Origin: Lonicera japonica
Lineage: Eukaryota > Streptophyta > Magnoliopsida > Dipsacales > Caprifoliaceae
NCBI GenBank assembly: GCA_021464415.1
Contig: CM038466.1
Coordinates: 33,014,833-33,078,832, forward strand
Direction: 5' to 3'
Length of the DNA: 64,000 nucleotides
A model generated the notes under the pieces. That model saw only the letters and a program-made list of their open reading frames with translations, did no database searches and was not told the DNA's origin. The position numbers were made by a program, and so were the translations under genes. Positions 13,370 through 26,119 of this stretch are shown piece after piece (position 1 is the first letter of the stretch; every line of letters begins with the position of its first letter).

Positions 13370-14400
13370 GAGGTACATTCCTTCATTAAAGCCGAGTTTT
13401 TTAAAAATCACGTCTTCCTCCCCATCATATTCTTCCCATTCAAATCGGTTAGGGAGAAACCTATGTTAGAACTCTCTTTTCCTTTCCTCACTTACAAACG
13501 CGTAACGACCCATTAGATTTAGGGTTTGGAGAATAGAGAAGGAATGAGAATAAAGAATAATTTGAGGGAAAGCAACAGATGAGAAGAACGATGGGGGATC
13601 AAATCAGAAACCCTAAAACAGAGATAAATGATTTGAAGAACAAAGTTTTCCTTTTTTGCAAAATAACAAAAGAAAAAGGAAGTCAATAGTCTGGTTTGAT
13701 ATTTAAAGAGCAGTTATACTTTTGGGAAAATGCTCATAAGATATATGTGATTAAAATTCAAAAAGATTGGTGGAGCTCCAATTATGAAACTATCCAGCTG
13801 ATGATCGACACGTGGAATCGGGCCAGGCTCTTCTTAAAAAGCTACTTGACGAAGGTTGAGTTCAAGCACATGCTCTCAACTGGTCTGTTGAAAACACATA
13901 CTTGAGGGGCAATTGAGGGAGCATATTATTTTGTTAAGACAAAACGGGCTGGCCCAATATAATTAGAAGTCCATGGGGGCGGATAAGGCCCACAACCCCG
14001 ATGCTAACAAAGGAACCAAGAGAAACAAATAGAGATGTGCCAAGTTATCAACATTAACTTATGTCGAGATCACCAAACCTCGGCCAACTTCAGCATAAAG
14101 TGGCACACATGGCCAACAAGTGAAAAGAGCACAAGGAGTGCATAAAGAGAATATTACCAAATCATATGGACCTGTATAGAATCGTACCGGTCCCCACCAC
14201 ACCACTATAGTCACACTATTTCAGAAATTGTTAGTTGCGGATAAGGGAAGAAATGCTAGACTATTATCCAAGACTTACCTTCTTTAGTCATTTTACTATT
14301 AACTCTAGTGAACTCATGTAACATTAATTCTATATGTATAAATAAAATAGGGGTAGCTCGAGAAAAAGGGTTGGCATATATTTCTGTGTAGAGAGAAAGG

Positions 14401-15170
14401 TAGCTGGTAGCTTGTCTTCCTTATTTTTAACAGCCTTAGAGCTTAAATACAACACATACACAAAGGGTGGAAGTATTTTAGACATACTATCCATTGGTTA
14501 AGAGAACTTTCTACAAACAAAAATCCTTCGTCCACACTCTCAATTATTCTAACCTTACTGAACTTTTCACCATTAGTCATTATTGTGGGTCGGGCCTAAA
14601 TTTTTGGCCACCTACATATTTAATCCAAAAAAAAAACATAAAGATATTATTCAACAGAAATGAACAAAGGACCAACACAGGGGTGGGCCTCATGACCGCA
14701 TTGAATAAAACTCTACTTGAACAACAAACCACTAGACCAAAGGCCAAGATTGTTACCATTATTGGACTCTAAATGGTTTTAACCATTAAGATATATTTAC
14801 ATATGCATAAAAGGGCCCAAATAAATTAGGGACTCTAGTACGTCGGGAGTTTTAGGTAGTCTGGGTCGTCTATGCTTAGAGCCGGCCCTGAGTATTTTAA
14901 CATTTAAAATGGTATATTATAATACTTAAAGATAGTTTATTTTTTCTTTTTTAAAACTTTGTTTTGAAATGTTATAATATCAAAGGAGAGGATATATCCA
15001 TGTATCAAAAATTTTTACTTACGTGTCAAATAATTGGATGAAACAGGTACTTGCAGTTGAAACTGTTTCCATTGCTAGATGTGCTGTTGGGTTTGAGTTG
15101 GGCTATTTTAGAATAAGAAAGCCGGCCCAAATAGATATTTTTGAGAATTTACATTAAAGGAAAAAAAATC
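14401..15170. other. Noncoding spacer with hAT-like remnant
   Basis: No gene seen. The frame at 14494-14772 has no recognisable features. The string GAGCCGGCCCTGAG near 14880-14893 resembles a common plant hAT terminal repeat, and GGGTCGGGCC near 14588 may be its degraded partner. Confidence 0.3.
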
Positions 15171-17880
15171 TAGGGTAGAGCACTTGCATATCTATAGAAC
15201 TACTACACGAATCTTAAATTAAGAATTCAATTTAATTTTTATTTTTTAATTGTATAAGAATAGACTAAATTTCAAGTATTATAAGTATAAAAAATTATTA
15301 ATTTTTTGATTAATTTGATTTTCAATAACTGTGAAAGTTTAATTAGAAGATAGAGTTTTTTTAATTCTATTAAAATCAATTTTTATTATCTTTTCTTTTA
15401 AGAAAAGAAGAAGAAGAAGTTCAATGAATCCATTAACAGGTTTAAAATAAAGGGTTAGCAATGAAAGTAAGTTTTTTATTAAAAAGTACCAAAAGTCCAA
15501 GTGTTACTTGAGATGAATGAGAAGTAAACTTAAAATACATAAATATAAAATCAAAAATATTATATTAATATGATCACTAAATTTACAAATATCATAAATA
15601 TTATATGCTGAAAAATTTATTTTTGGAATTTCAAAAATTTAAATATAATTTCCGATGCAATACCAATTTTTTTCAAAAAAAGTCGAAGATCGGAAAATTT
15701 TAAAATCGAAAATGCTATATCGCATTCCAGATTCGAAAAAAATTGGATTGAATTTTTAAAACTTTGAAATTAAGGAAAATTTGAACAACATAGTTGTGAT
15801 TAGTCGGAAGGTGGAGATAGATGAAGACGAGAGACATTATCGTTTTCTTGTCTAATTTTGTCTCTCTTAAATTTACTCTTCAAATCTAGGGCTCTTCCCA
15901 AATAGTTAAAGTATTGTGTATACAAATAGCAAGAATAGTGTTCGAGTTCCCCAACCCTCCCCCTTGAATCTCTCAGACCCATCACCATATCAAAAGAAAC
16001 AAAAAAAATAAATAAAAAATACCCTTCCTTTATTTAGACTTCTATGTTGTGAGTGCATTTTATAACATTTGTGGCAATGGACTCTAGATTTAAAGACAGT
16101 GAAGATAGGCTAATTTGAAGAGGTTGGGCCACCGATTTTGGATTGGGCTAAGCCTTGAGAGGTCCTATAGCTAGCCTTTTATGCGTTTCAAATGCATCTT
16201 GTTGGATCCACCCTTGGTACTACCATGTTGCTAGAGCCGAAATTAGAGGATAATTGTGGTGGAGAGTGGCGGTGGCCTGGGGGGAGGGGTGTTGAGGGTC
16301 ACTCCCAATGTTTTGAGATCCCTTATATATAAATACTAAATAGTAATTTTTGGGGATAAAAAGCAATAAGATATATCTAGGTGGTTTTAAAAGGGGGAAG
16401 GGACAGAAATGGCGAAGAGGCTCAAACCTAGACACATCATGTGAATATCCGCATCTCTTACTGCTTGAACTTTAGCTCGAATGTATGTATATGCTATTTT
16501 ATTAGTTATTGCTTTGATTTTACATTATGGACACTTCTAATACTTTTGATGATTTATGTTAGCTAAAAGTTCTTTCTTTAAAAGTTTGAGATATAAGTAA
16601 AGTGAAAGTCTATTACTCTTAAAAACTACGCGACCTTCTTTAAAATCAATAAGTGGGTGTTAAATAAGCACATTTCTTTATTTATATACTTTTTCTCCTA
16701 TTACATGAATGATGAATCTCACCTGAAACATTATGATTAGACTAGAATATGATCGCTTAGGTATTTAGGAGTTTTGAATATCTTTTTCGTCACAATAGAT
16801 CTAACTAACAGAAGCAGATGTTGCAAAGATTTTTCAAAAAGATAAAAATATTATGAAAATATCCATCATTTAATTTAAGGGTTATTTTACTTGAGGAACT
16901 CATTTTGGAAATTTGAGTTATATTACATTTTAGGAGTTTAGACTTGATCATTTTTGTCACTGAGTGTCTTTAGATTTTCATACTAAAAGTGGCATAAAGT
17001 TACAAGAAAAAATTTCAAGTATAATTTTCCCTAATTTGGAGCTAGGTAACAAACAAAAAACAAATATGTATGTATTCACCAATCTAATTCTAACTATTAG
17101 TAAGAAAATTTAGCAACTAAACTCTTAATTTGGGATGATAGTAAATTTTTGGCCCCTTCCAAAATCGAATCTTAGTTTTGCCGCTCCATGTTGATGTTAT
17201 AACGGATGTATCTAATATTTTTTGAACTTTTTGTGACAATTACAACACTATCGATGACACCTATAAAGGGTACAATATTATAAGTTTTAAATGGTATGAT
17301 TCTGAATTTACTACTAGTCGTAAGTAGTTATCCTTTAGCACATAAGATGATCTCCCATTTTTTTTCTTATACTTCTCTTATATTTAAAGAAAATGTTATA
17401 TTTGGGGGAAAGCTCTCCAATTGTTAACTCTACTTTTATCATGTTTGGGGAAAACCTTAGGAAAATATACTTTCCAATCATATTTTTTCCTTACATATTC
17501 GTATAAAATAAAGACATTTCAAAACAAACCATCAAAAACTATAAGGATTAGCCTAATGGCAAGAACTCACTCTAAACTAGTGGGAGGCCTCGAGTTCGAA
17601 TTCTCTCCCTCAATTGGTGTACTCAAAATAAATCATCAAAAATTGCTTTTGAATAATACTTGGGACTTTTGTCCCTTATCTCAAATTTGGGGAGATTTAT
17701 GGGGGCTCTTCAAATATATATGGGAGAGTTGGAGTTAGTTTTCGTAAAACTTCTCCCTAAATTTAAGTATATATGGGGAGGGAAGAATATTTGGGAACCT
17801 TGTCCCTTCTCTCAAATTTGGGAAGATTTATGGGGGCTCTTCAACTATATATGGGAGAGTTGGAATTAGTTTTTGTAAAA
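15171..17880. repeat. Tandem segmental duplication, unit D1
   Basis: Sequence from GGTAGAGCACTTG (about 15174) to AGTATATATGGGGAGGG (about 17785) recurs in the same order at 17886-21200 (D2), with scattered substitutions and small indels. The final part (about 17657-17880) also has a local duplication of a block containing CTCAAATTTGGG and ATATATGGGAGAGTTGG. No coding content is recognised; the frames 17421-17738 and 17660-17869 are translations of this repeat. Confidence 0.8.
17545..17612 (+). repeat. SINE-like tRNA-derived promoter segment
   Basis: TAGCCTAATGG (about 17550) fits the A-box consensus TRGYNNARNNG, and AGTTCGAATTC (about 17592) resembles a B box at the expected spacing. The equivalent D2 segment near 20960-21015 is more degraded. 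No tRNA cloverleaf is apparent, so a SINE remnant is likelier than a tRNA gene. Confidence 0.35.
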
Positions 17881-20800
17881 ATCTATGGTAGAGCACTTGT
17901 ATATATATAGTACTACTACACCACTCTTAAATTAAGAATTCAATTTAATTTTTACATTTTAATTTTATAAGAATAGACTAAATTTCATGTATTATAAGTA
18001 TAAAAATTTATAAATTTTATGATTAATTCGATTTTCAATAAAATGGGAAAGTTTAATTATAAGCTAGAGTTTTTTTTAACTATATTAAAATCCATTTTTA
18101 TTACCTTTTCTTTTGAAAAAAGAAGAAGAAGAAGTTCAATGAATCCATAGACAAGTTTAAAATAAAGGGTTAGCAATGAAATTAAGTTTTGTTTTTTATT
18201 AAAAATTACCAAAAGTCCAAGTGTTACTTGAGACAAATAAGAAGTATACTAAATATATATATAGAATCACAAAATTTGGAAATATATTAAATAGTATATG
18301 CGGAAAAATGTATTTTTTGGAATTTTGAAAATTTAAATATAGTTTCCGATTCCCTAACAATTTTCTTTGGAAAAGTTGAAAATCGAAAATTTTGAAACTC
18401 GAAAATGCTATATCACATTCCAAATTAAAAGAAAATTGGATTGAATTTCGAAAACTTTGAATGTAAGCAAATTTTGAACACCCTAGTTGTCGGTCGGAAG
18501 GGGGAGATAGATGAAGAGGAGAGACTTTATCATTTTCTTGTCTAATTTTGTCTCTTTTACTCTTTTGATCTAGGGCTCTTCCCAAGCAGTTAAAGTGTTG
18601 TTTATTCATATAGGGAGAAGAGTAATGTTTGAATCCTCCAACCCTCCCCCACGAATCTCTCAGATCCATCGCCATATCAAAAGAAAAAAAAATAAAAAAA
18701 ATACTCTTCCTTTATTCTGAAGACTTCATGTGGTGAGTGCATTTGTGGCAATGGACTCTAGACATGAAGACATTGAAAATAGGCTAATTTGAAGAGGTTG
18801 GGCCACCATTTTTGGACTGGGCTAAGTCTTGCCAGGTCCTAGAGCTAGCCTTGTATACTTTTCAAAGTGGTGGGCACTACGTCTCATTGGATCCGCCGTT
18901 GGTATTGCCATGTTGCTAGAGCCGAAATTAGAGGATAATTGTGGTGGGGACTGGGGTGGGTCAGTTTGGGGGGTTGTTGATGGTCACTCCCATGGGCGGA
19001 AGTAGAATCTTTGAATGTGGTAGGCCGATTTAAGACAAAATATTATGTTTCAAGCTGAAAATTTGTTCAGTTAAACGTACGGTGGAAGTAGTTTTAACAT
19101 TCATAAATTAAAAATAATTTAGTGAAATTTACTCCTTTTTTATGTAAGAAAATAGGTCGTAAAAATTATAAATTTAACATTAATTCAAACTAGATATTTG
19201 TTTGTTATAATAAAATAGACATTTGTTACTTTGGTTCACTAGACACGCGCTCTATTAAAAGGTGAAGGAGATTTAGAGTAAATGCTAGTGTCTAGGCTAT
19301 TTGAAAAATAAAATAAAATTGTGTGTGTGAGAATTTTTTTTCAGAGATAAAAAAAATAGTGTTTTTAACTATTAAGATATCTCTTAAAAAAGTTAAAAAG
19401 AATTATAATTTGCAAGACATTAAAAGCATTGCTAGGGAAAAAGATAGGAGAGAGAAATGTCCCTGTTTCTTTTCAGTTAATTTGTTTTTTTTATTCATTC
19501 TTTGTCTTATAGCGTGGAACAACTGGGTATCATTTTTACCTTTTCGAGAAGAATTGGCAAGCTAGACTTGAATGAGATAGGGCTAGGCTAGACTGGATTG
19601 AGAGAGGGCTAGGCTGGGCTAGGCTAAGAGGTCTACTAGAATTTTGGTTTTTTTCATATTTTAGTTAGTGGGCTTATTTAATTTTTAGGGTGGGCTTGAG
19701 CCCTCTGGGACAGGGCCCAATTCTACCCCCAGTCACTCCCAATTTTTAGATATCCCTTATATATAAATACTAAAAAGTGTTTTTTTTGGGGATAAAAAGT
19801 AATAAAATACATCTAAGTAGTTTGAAGAGTGGTGGGGGTAAGAATATGGAAGAAGCTCAAACCTAAACGCACTATATGAATATCCGCATTTCTTATCACT
19901 TAAACTTTAGCTCGAATGTTCATATATATGCTATTCGATTAGTTATTGCTTTGATTTTATATTATGGACATTTCTAGTAATTTTGATGATTTATCTCAAA
20001 CTAAAGTTCATTCTTTACCATTTTGAGATATAAGTCAACTGAAAGTCAAAAAATATTTATTACTCTTAAAAACCACCTGACCTTACATTAAAATCAGTAA
20101 AGTGGGTTTTAAATAAGCACAGTTAATTTATATATTTTTTTCCTATTGCATGAATGATGAATCTCACTTGAAACATCATGATTAGACTAAAATATGATTG
20201 CTTGGGTATCTATGAGTTTTGAATATCTTTTTAGTTACAATAAATCCAACTAACAAAAGCAGATGTTACAACAATTTTTCAAAAAGATAAAAATATTATG
20301 ACAATATCCCTTATTTAATTTAAGGGTTGTTTTACTTGACGAACTCATTTTGGAAATTTGAGTTAGATAACATTTTAGGAGTTTAGACTTGATCATTATT
20401 GTCACCGAGTGTCTTAAGATTTTCAAAGTAACATAAAGTAACAAGAAAGAATTTCAAGTCTAATTTTCCATAATTTGGAGCTAGGTAACAAACAAAAAAC
20501 AAATAATACGGATGTACTCACCTCAATCTAACTCTAGCTATTAAACTCATAATTTGAGATGATAATAAATTTTTGGTCCCTTCCAAAATCGAATCTTAGT
20601 TTCATCGCTCCATGTTACCGTTATAACTGATGTATCTAATATTTTTTGAATTTTTTTTGACAATTACAACACTATCAATGACACCTACATGGTATAATAT
20701 TATAAGTTATAAATGTATGATTCTGAATTTACTATTAGTCCTAAGTTATTCTTTAGCACATAAGAGCATCTCCCACTTTTTTCCTATACTTTCTTATCTT

Positions 20801-21215
20801 TGAAGAAAAAGTTATATTTGGGGGAAATCTCTCCAATAGTTAACTCTATTTTTCTCATGTTTGGGGAAAACATTAGGAAAATATACTCTCTAATCATATT
20901 TTTTCCTTACATATTTGTATAAAATAAAGACATTTCAAAATAAATCATCAAAAACCAATCTAACAGCCATAATTCACTCTAAATTAGCGGGAGGTCTCAA
21001 GTTCAAATCGCCCTCCCCCAATTGATATACTCAAAATAAAATCATCAAAATTTGCTTTTGAAGAATATTTGTGACCCTTATCCATTCTCTCAAATTTGAG
21101 GAGATTTATAGAGGGCTCTTCAAATATATATATATATATGGGAGAGTTGGAGTTAGTTTTGGTAAAATTTCTCCATAAATTTAAGTATATATGGGGAGGG
21201 AAGGATTGGCATTGC
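17881..21215. repeat. Tandem segmental duplication, unit D2
   Basis: Second copy of D1, from about 17886 to 21210. The extra length is mostly explained by the 741-bp insertion at 18991-19731. Noncoding; the minus-strand frames 18199-18675, 20250-20444 and 20984-21250 show no domains and are not conserved as frames in D1. Confidence 0.8.
18991..19731. mobile_element. hAT-like non-autonomous insertion in D2
   Basis: Flanked by an exact 8-bp duplication GTCACTCC (18983-18990, 19732-19739), with the empty site in D1 near 16298. The ends CATGGGCGGAAGTAGAAT and AATTCTACCCCCA are imperfect inverted repeats with a 3-bp offset, like other hAT ends in this window. The small internal frame at 19323-19565 is not recognised. 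Confidence 0.8.
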
Positions 21216-21499
21216 TCTAATGTGGTAAAAATTTCCACACAAAAGAACATTTTTTTTTTATTATTTTAAATTATAATATCTCCTTTCATAGTAGGTTTTT
21301 CTAGCAAAGGGACTTCATACTGGGGAATTTTTTTTCTTTTCACAATGTACATACTATTGTTTTCAGAAATTTTAGTGGGTCTAGGTACCCCCTTGACGTG
21401 GCACCAAATTATTGGATCCTGAAAATAATTACATAAATACTTCTCAAAAGCTAAGGTAACTTTACACGGATAAATAATTGTATTAGAGATTTAGTCATG
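21216..21499. other. AT-rich spacer
   Basis: No gene, repeat boundary or RNA seen. Confidence 0.4.
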
Positions 21500-22215
21500 T
21501 TTGGTTGGCATTTATAAATCTAAATTTTAAAATTTATACTAAAAGTTAAATTTACTTTTACATTTCTCAAAATTTATTTCACTTTACTTTCTCTCTCTAA
21601 AAAACTTTTAAAACAACATAACTTTAAATTTAAAAATTGAAATTAGATAAAAATTATATATTTGAAGTCTACTTATCGAGGTCTATAAAATAAGATCTAT
21701 TGTGACTATTTTTCAAAATTTTTTAATGAGTTTTTTTTAATTGGTTAAAAAAAATTCAAACAAAAATCAAATTCACTTTACAATCTACTTTCAATTTCTA
21801 CCGAACACTCAACTTAAAAACTCAACTCAAAAGTTCAACCAAACGCATGGGCCTTGTTTAGTGGGGTTTTTTTTTCCAAAATTTTAAAAAACTCAACTAA
21901 AATCAACTTTACTTTTACACTTTTCAAAATTTATTTCACTTTACTTTCTCTCTAAAATTTTTTTTAAAACACCATAACTTTAAATCCAAAAATCAAAATT
22001 AAACAAAAAATATATATTTGAAACCTACTTGTCGAAATCTATAAAATAAGATCCATTGTGAGTATTTTTTGAAAAATTTTTATGAGACTTTTTAGTTGGT
22101 TAAAAAAAACTCAAACTCAAACAAAAACCAAATTCACTTTTCAACGTACTTCTAAATTCTACTAAACACAATATTTTAAAAAGCCAACTTAAAAACTCAA
22201 CTCAAAACATCAACC
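21500..22215. repeat. Two-copy tandem repeat of about 350 bp
   Basis: The order of motifs ACTTTACTTTCTCTCT, CATAACTTTAAAT, ATATATTTGAA and CTATAAAATAAGATC at about 21530-21700 recurs at about 21900-22060 with moderate divergence. Noncoding; possibly a duplicated MITE, since CATGTTTGGTTGG and a CCAAACGCATGG-like string lie near the ends of the first copy. Confidence 0.65.
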
Positions 22216-22315
22216 AATCATCACCACATAGTTTAGAGTATCTAATTCAAAATTAATTGACAATGAAAAAAAAGAGTAGTCCTTTATTTTTATATATTGA
22301 TGTAAGAGTATTTTA

Positions 22316-22707
22316 GGATAATTAGCAAAAAATGACCCCTGAAGTTTGACACAATTCCCCCCTCATACCTAAAGTTTAATTTTTTGTTGAAACATCCTTA
22401 AATTTTTTAATTTGACCCTCACTCGTCCAAAACTGGATGTCCTGTTAAAAATATGGGCGGAAAATATACGTGGTTGGACAAGCGAGGGACAAATTTCAAA
22501 CTTTAGGGGTTGGACGAGCAAGGGTCAAATTTCAAACTTTAGGGGTTATTCTCGGAGGTTTTCCGTCCAAGTTTTTAACGAAACATCTAGTTTTAGACGA
22601 GCGAGGAACAAATTGAAAACTTTGAGGATGCTTCAACCAAAAATTAAACTTTAGGGACGAGCGAGAGAATTTTGTCAAACTTCAGGAATCATTTTTGCTA
22701 ATTATCT
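22316..22707. mobile_element. MULE-type MITE with 9-bp TSD
   Basis: Long inverted termini: GGATAATTAGCAAAAA at the left and TTTTTGCTAATTATCT at the right, extending inward through TGAAGTTTGACA. An exact 9-bp duplication AGTATTTTA flanks it (22307-22315, 22708-22716), which fits Mutator-like transposition. A 38-bp internal tandem (about 22470-22545) contains GGACGAGCGAGGG-like strings. The frame 22412-22654 is a translation of this internal repeat. Confidence 0.85.
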
Positions 22708-22716
22708 AGTATTTTA

Positions 22717-23258
22717 TTTCTCCATGTATAATTTATTATATCAAACAGATTGTTTTCAATGCAGTTACTGCTCTTCTTCTTCTTCTCCGTCTCCTCCAAC
22801 CAGACTATGATTTTCCTATTTTGATTTTGCAATAAATACAAGAAAATAATAAGATCTGCGCTTGAGTACCAATGGGGGAAAGTGTGATAAATATTAACAT
22901 AAGAAGCTCATATTCAAGCCCTGCCCCCTCTTTGAATCATCTAGATCTATTTTTTAAAGGAAAAACAATCACAAGGAGAAAGGATTCTGTATAAACAAAC
23001 CCACCTCAACCTGATGTGTTTCTTGAATCAGAACAAATTAAGGATCACACGCACAACAATGACAAATATACTCGCACGTGTATATTTTTGTCCTAAAGCA
23101 GAACTGAGATCAAAAGTTTAACGAAAAAATATAAGTATTGATTAAAACAGTTGGATGATAAAACTGCATGGAACAAGTATTAGATACAAACTTACAACAT
23201 TTCTCAAGATCCTTTTTCATTTGATGAGGGAAACTAGCGCAGAGTGGAGGCAATTCAT
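22717..23258. other. Noncoding spacer
   Basis: No supported gene. A CTT-rich run occurs near 22770-22790. Confidence 0.4.
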
Positions 23259-23261
23259 TAT

Positions 23262-23525
23262 GGCTCCGTTTGATTGTAAAGATGGAAAATGAAAATAAAT
23301 TTAGTTAGTTTGTGTGAAAAGATAGAAAATAATGTGAGAGATGTTCATTTTATGAGTAGATATCTTTCATCCTTCTATATTTTTGGTGGAAAATCAAAGA
23401 AATTTTTTTTATGGACAAACTTACAAATCAAGAGGATATCACTCCTATTACTAAACTTATTTTCATCTTTTCACCAAAACTAACTCAATTTATTTTTGTT
23501 TTCCACCTTGTGATCAAATGGAGCC
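23262..23525. mobile_element. MITE with about 70-bp inverted repeats
   Basis: GGCTCCGTTTGATTGTAAAG at the left mirrors CTTGTGATCAAATGGAGCC at the right, and the arms stay similar for about 70 bases each. Flanks are TAT on both sides (23259-23261, 23526-23528), compatible with a 2- or 3-bp target duplication as in Tc1/mariner or PIF/Harbinger MITEs. The superfamily is not settled. Confidence 0.75.
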
Positions 23526-26119
23526 TATATAGTTTGACAAGCATTGAAAAATCAGACTATGGTGTGACATGAGCCAACCTGATAAACAAAATTTAACCAT
23601 TAGAACTTTCGCCTCTTGTGCAGAGAGTCAACCTTAAGTTGTCGTGCATCTTCACACCCTGCAGCGTAAAGACAGAAGTTGATTACAAGTATTCTTTCAC
23701 GTTTAGCGAAATATAAGAAAGCGAGCATGCTTATAAATAAAAAGCGTACTAAAGAAAGATATAGATTTTCCTTTAGGAAAACTATGCTTTTATTATAAAC
23801 ACATTCCAAACCTATTCATCCAAATAATGTCTCTTTACATGTACGCGCTCAGGCTTAATTCGGTGCAGTTACCCGTGAAGAAAGTTCAAGAGTAAAAGGA
23901 AACATATGAAGTTCTCAAAGAAGATTACGAAGTCAAATAAATCCGGCAGCTGCACAAGCAAGAGCACAATATATATTCCGCTTCAAACACTGAACATGCA
24001 TAGTGGGCATAGCTAGCGAAATAAAGCATGGAATAAGCAAAGGCTTCATAATATGATAATAGGGTAATAAACTTACCTGTTCCTGAAGCGTCCCTTGAAT
24101 TAGAAACAAGAGCATAAAATATACACATATTTAACAAGTTTATGCTACTAATAATCGCCACAAGTCAGTAGAAACCTGTGATACCATGTCTCGTTCATAT
24201 CACTTGAGAACCAGCGAACATTATTTTGCCTATTATTCATCGAAAGCCAAACCCCCCTCTCCTGCTTTTTGGATAGTTATGACAATAGAAATGGATTCCC
24301 ACCACTGCCCCCTTCCAATTATCCTTTTATTGTAATTTTTCCCTTTTAAATCGGATGATTCATTTGAGCAAATAAAAGGGCTTGCACTGTTGCACACACA
24401 ATGCCTGGCTACATTTATTCATTCTAAAGCTATCAAGTAAAACATTAGAACAAAAGGAAAAATAAGAAAACACAAAACAAAATGAGCATTGTGCATCTTA
24501 ATAGAAGTAGAATGACCAACTCAAACTAGTTTACAGTTTAAGTGATTTAGTAGTAGAAAACAACTCCAATTCAGTAGCAAATACATTATCAACTTTCATC
24601 CTCTTAGGCCTACAACAACAACATAAAATTGACCTTTATCTATTTCTGTAGGGTGTTGGACCCTTTTGAGTGCTCCTGCCTCAAAGTAAAGTTTTGCAAG
24701 TTCATCACAAGTCAATGAACCGCCTATTATGATTTTCATAAACTTTAAGTAGAATAAATACTTCGGATAAATCATTTACTACTTTTTTTCCTTTTTGTTT
24801 GAACATCTTGTCAAAGACCACCTTTGCTTCTTCTTAGGGGCCCACTCAAACATTCAAGGCTCACCATGTGTCAAACGCTCAATAGACTCAGGATGCTTAC
24901 TTGAATCCAACCACTTAGAGAACTGCAAAATCCGAAAAACAAATGAATAAAGTCAAATATATGTACAACGACATTCTTCAGTAGTAGACTATGATATGAT
25001 CTAAGCAGACATGATCAATAACTCAAACATTAGGAAATTAATGTCACAATATATGTGACGCAGATACATTTCCCCGCTCAAGAGTTTTAACTCTGTATTC
25101 AAAGAAAATTCATCTAATACCCTCACAGAAAAGTTACAAACACGATCTTGTGCCAAATGCAATAAAATAGCAAAACATTTTAACCCAAATTATAGTATCT
25201 AGTCCCATGTCTCTGATTTTCTGCAAGTTCTCAATCAAGGTGCACTCCCAGAGGCGGAGCCACAGCCTAACAAAGGGGTGCAAAGTGGAGTGCATTTCAC
25301 CATGTATGATATATCCCAAGAACAAACAATTTATTCAGGGTATTTTCAATCAAATACATACTTCATCCGAGCATACCTGCAGTTGCCCCAATCCTCAATA
25401 ACGCACCGATACTCTGTCTCATTATGGGGCACAGATTCGCATAATATTGAGCCATTGAGTTTGCAAAAAGTAAAATAAAAATGGGGCCTGTGCTTCACTG
25501 ATTAGGCTTTGACCACAAACAGTGATGCATACACATAAGGCTTTGAAAGAGGTGACAATTGAAATCAATTTGCCATCATAATATGTCGCTTATTTGTTTA
25601 AAAATTTACTCACCCTTTAGCCTTCAAATAAATTGATCCTTGTCAAAGAATTGGCGAGTGAAGCGTTCTATAAAACGAAAGGCTAAATGTGCTAAAAGTG
25701 GGAATAACATCCACAACATGCAACAAGTGGAAGCGTTGAAACAATATCCATCGAAAATAAGGTCGATTACGAGAGAAAGCGGGCCAACACAGCCAACAAA
25801 AGGCTGCAGGAAAAACACTCAGCAGCACCAAAGGACCCTTATTTCATAACAAGAAACCAAGGGAATACCTGGAAGAGGTCAAAAAGAAAAGAAAAGAGGC
25901 ATAGGGACCATTGCATATTTGCACCACAAAACACCAATAAATATATTAGCAACAAAAACAGCGGCTCCACCTAAAGATACAGTGAATTCAGCCAATAAAT
26001 AAATAGAAAGATTGCCCTAAGAAACTACTAGAAGAAATGAAAAGAGTACAAAAACTTTTTAACTTGATGGGCAACAAAAAACCGCCCACCGGGGGGAGGA
26101 GCACCCCTACAGCACAACC
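23526..26119. other. Noncoding region downstream of the resistance gene
   Basis: No intact gene. A hAT-like terminus CAGAGGCGGAGCCAC occurs at about 25251 without a visible partner. Protein-like minus-strand blocks at about 24640-24925 are listed separately. Further 3' exons of the resistance gene could lie here, but none stands out. Confidence 0.4.
24640..24925 (-). pseudogene. Possible decayed exon(s), unrecognised
   Basis: On the minus strand an acceptor-like ATTTTGCAG (about 24925) precedes a frame reading FSKWLDSSKHPES, a stop, then FEWAPKKKQRW. A second frame, around 24740-24650, contains TCDELAKLYFEAGALKRVQ. The balanced residue use is unlike the surrounding chance ORFs, but I do not recognise the family. 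An in-frame stop and a frame change suggest decay. Confidence 0.25.

Larger units (their letters stand above)
8808..13560 (-). pseudogene. Decayed transposon-like gene in R2, split by a solo LTR
   Basis: Same minus-strand gene as in R1. Better preserved stretches are a 211-codon frame at 8808-9443, 9495-9872 and 9916-10221. The upstream exons near 10620-10790 are separated from the first block (about 13380-13560) by the inserted solo LTR. The 211-codon frame is shared with R3 with few changes but has no domain I recognise; it is rich in Lys, Ser and Thr in the middle. Frameshifts between blocks and the insertion make it a pseudogene. Confidence 0.45.
7842..14400 (-). repeat. Dispersed repeat R, copy R2
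   Basis: Direct repeat of R1 and R3, entered abruptly at about 7842 within the sequence AAAAGCCAACATTC shared with R3 at about 58570. It therefore lacks the R 5' part seen at 1190-1420 and 58215-58560. It contains a 2.6-kb solo LTR (10793-13369), itself holding a MITE. Its true right end is unknown because R1 is interrupted by a hAT element and R3 runs off the window. Confidence 0.75.

Noticed and set aside
17545..17612. tRNA gene
   Set aside because: A- and B-box-like strings are present but no acceptor or anticodon stems pair; a SINE remnant fits better.
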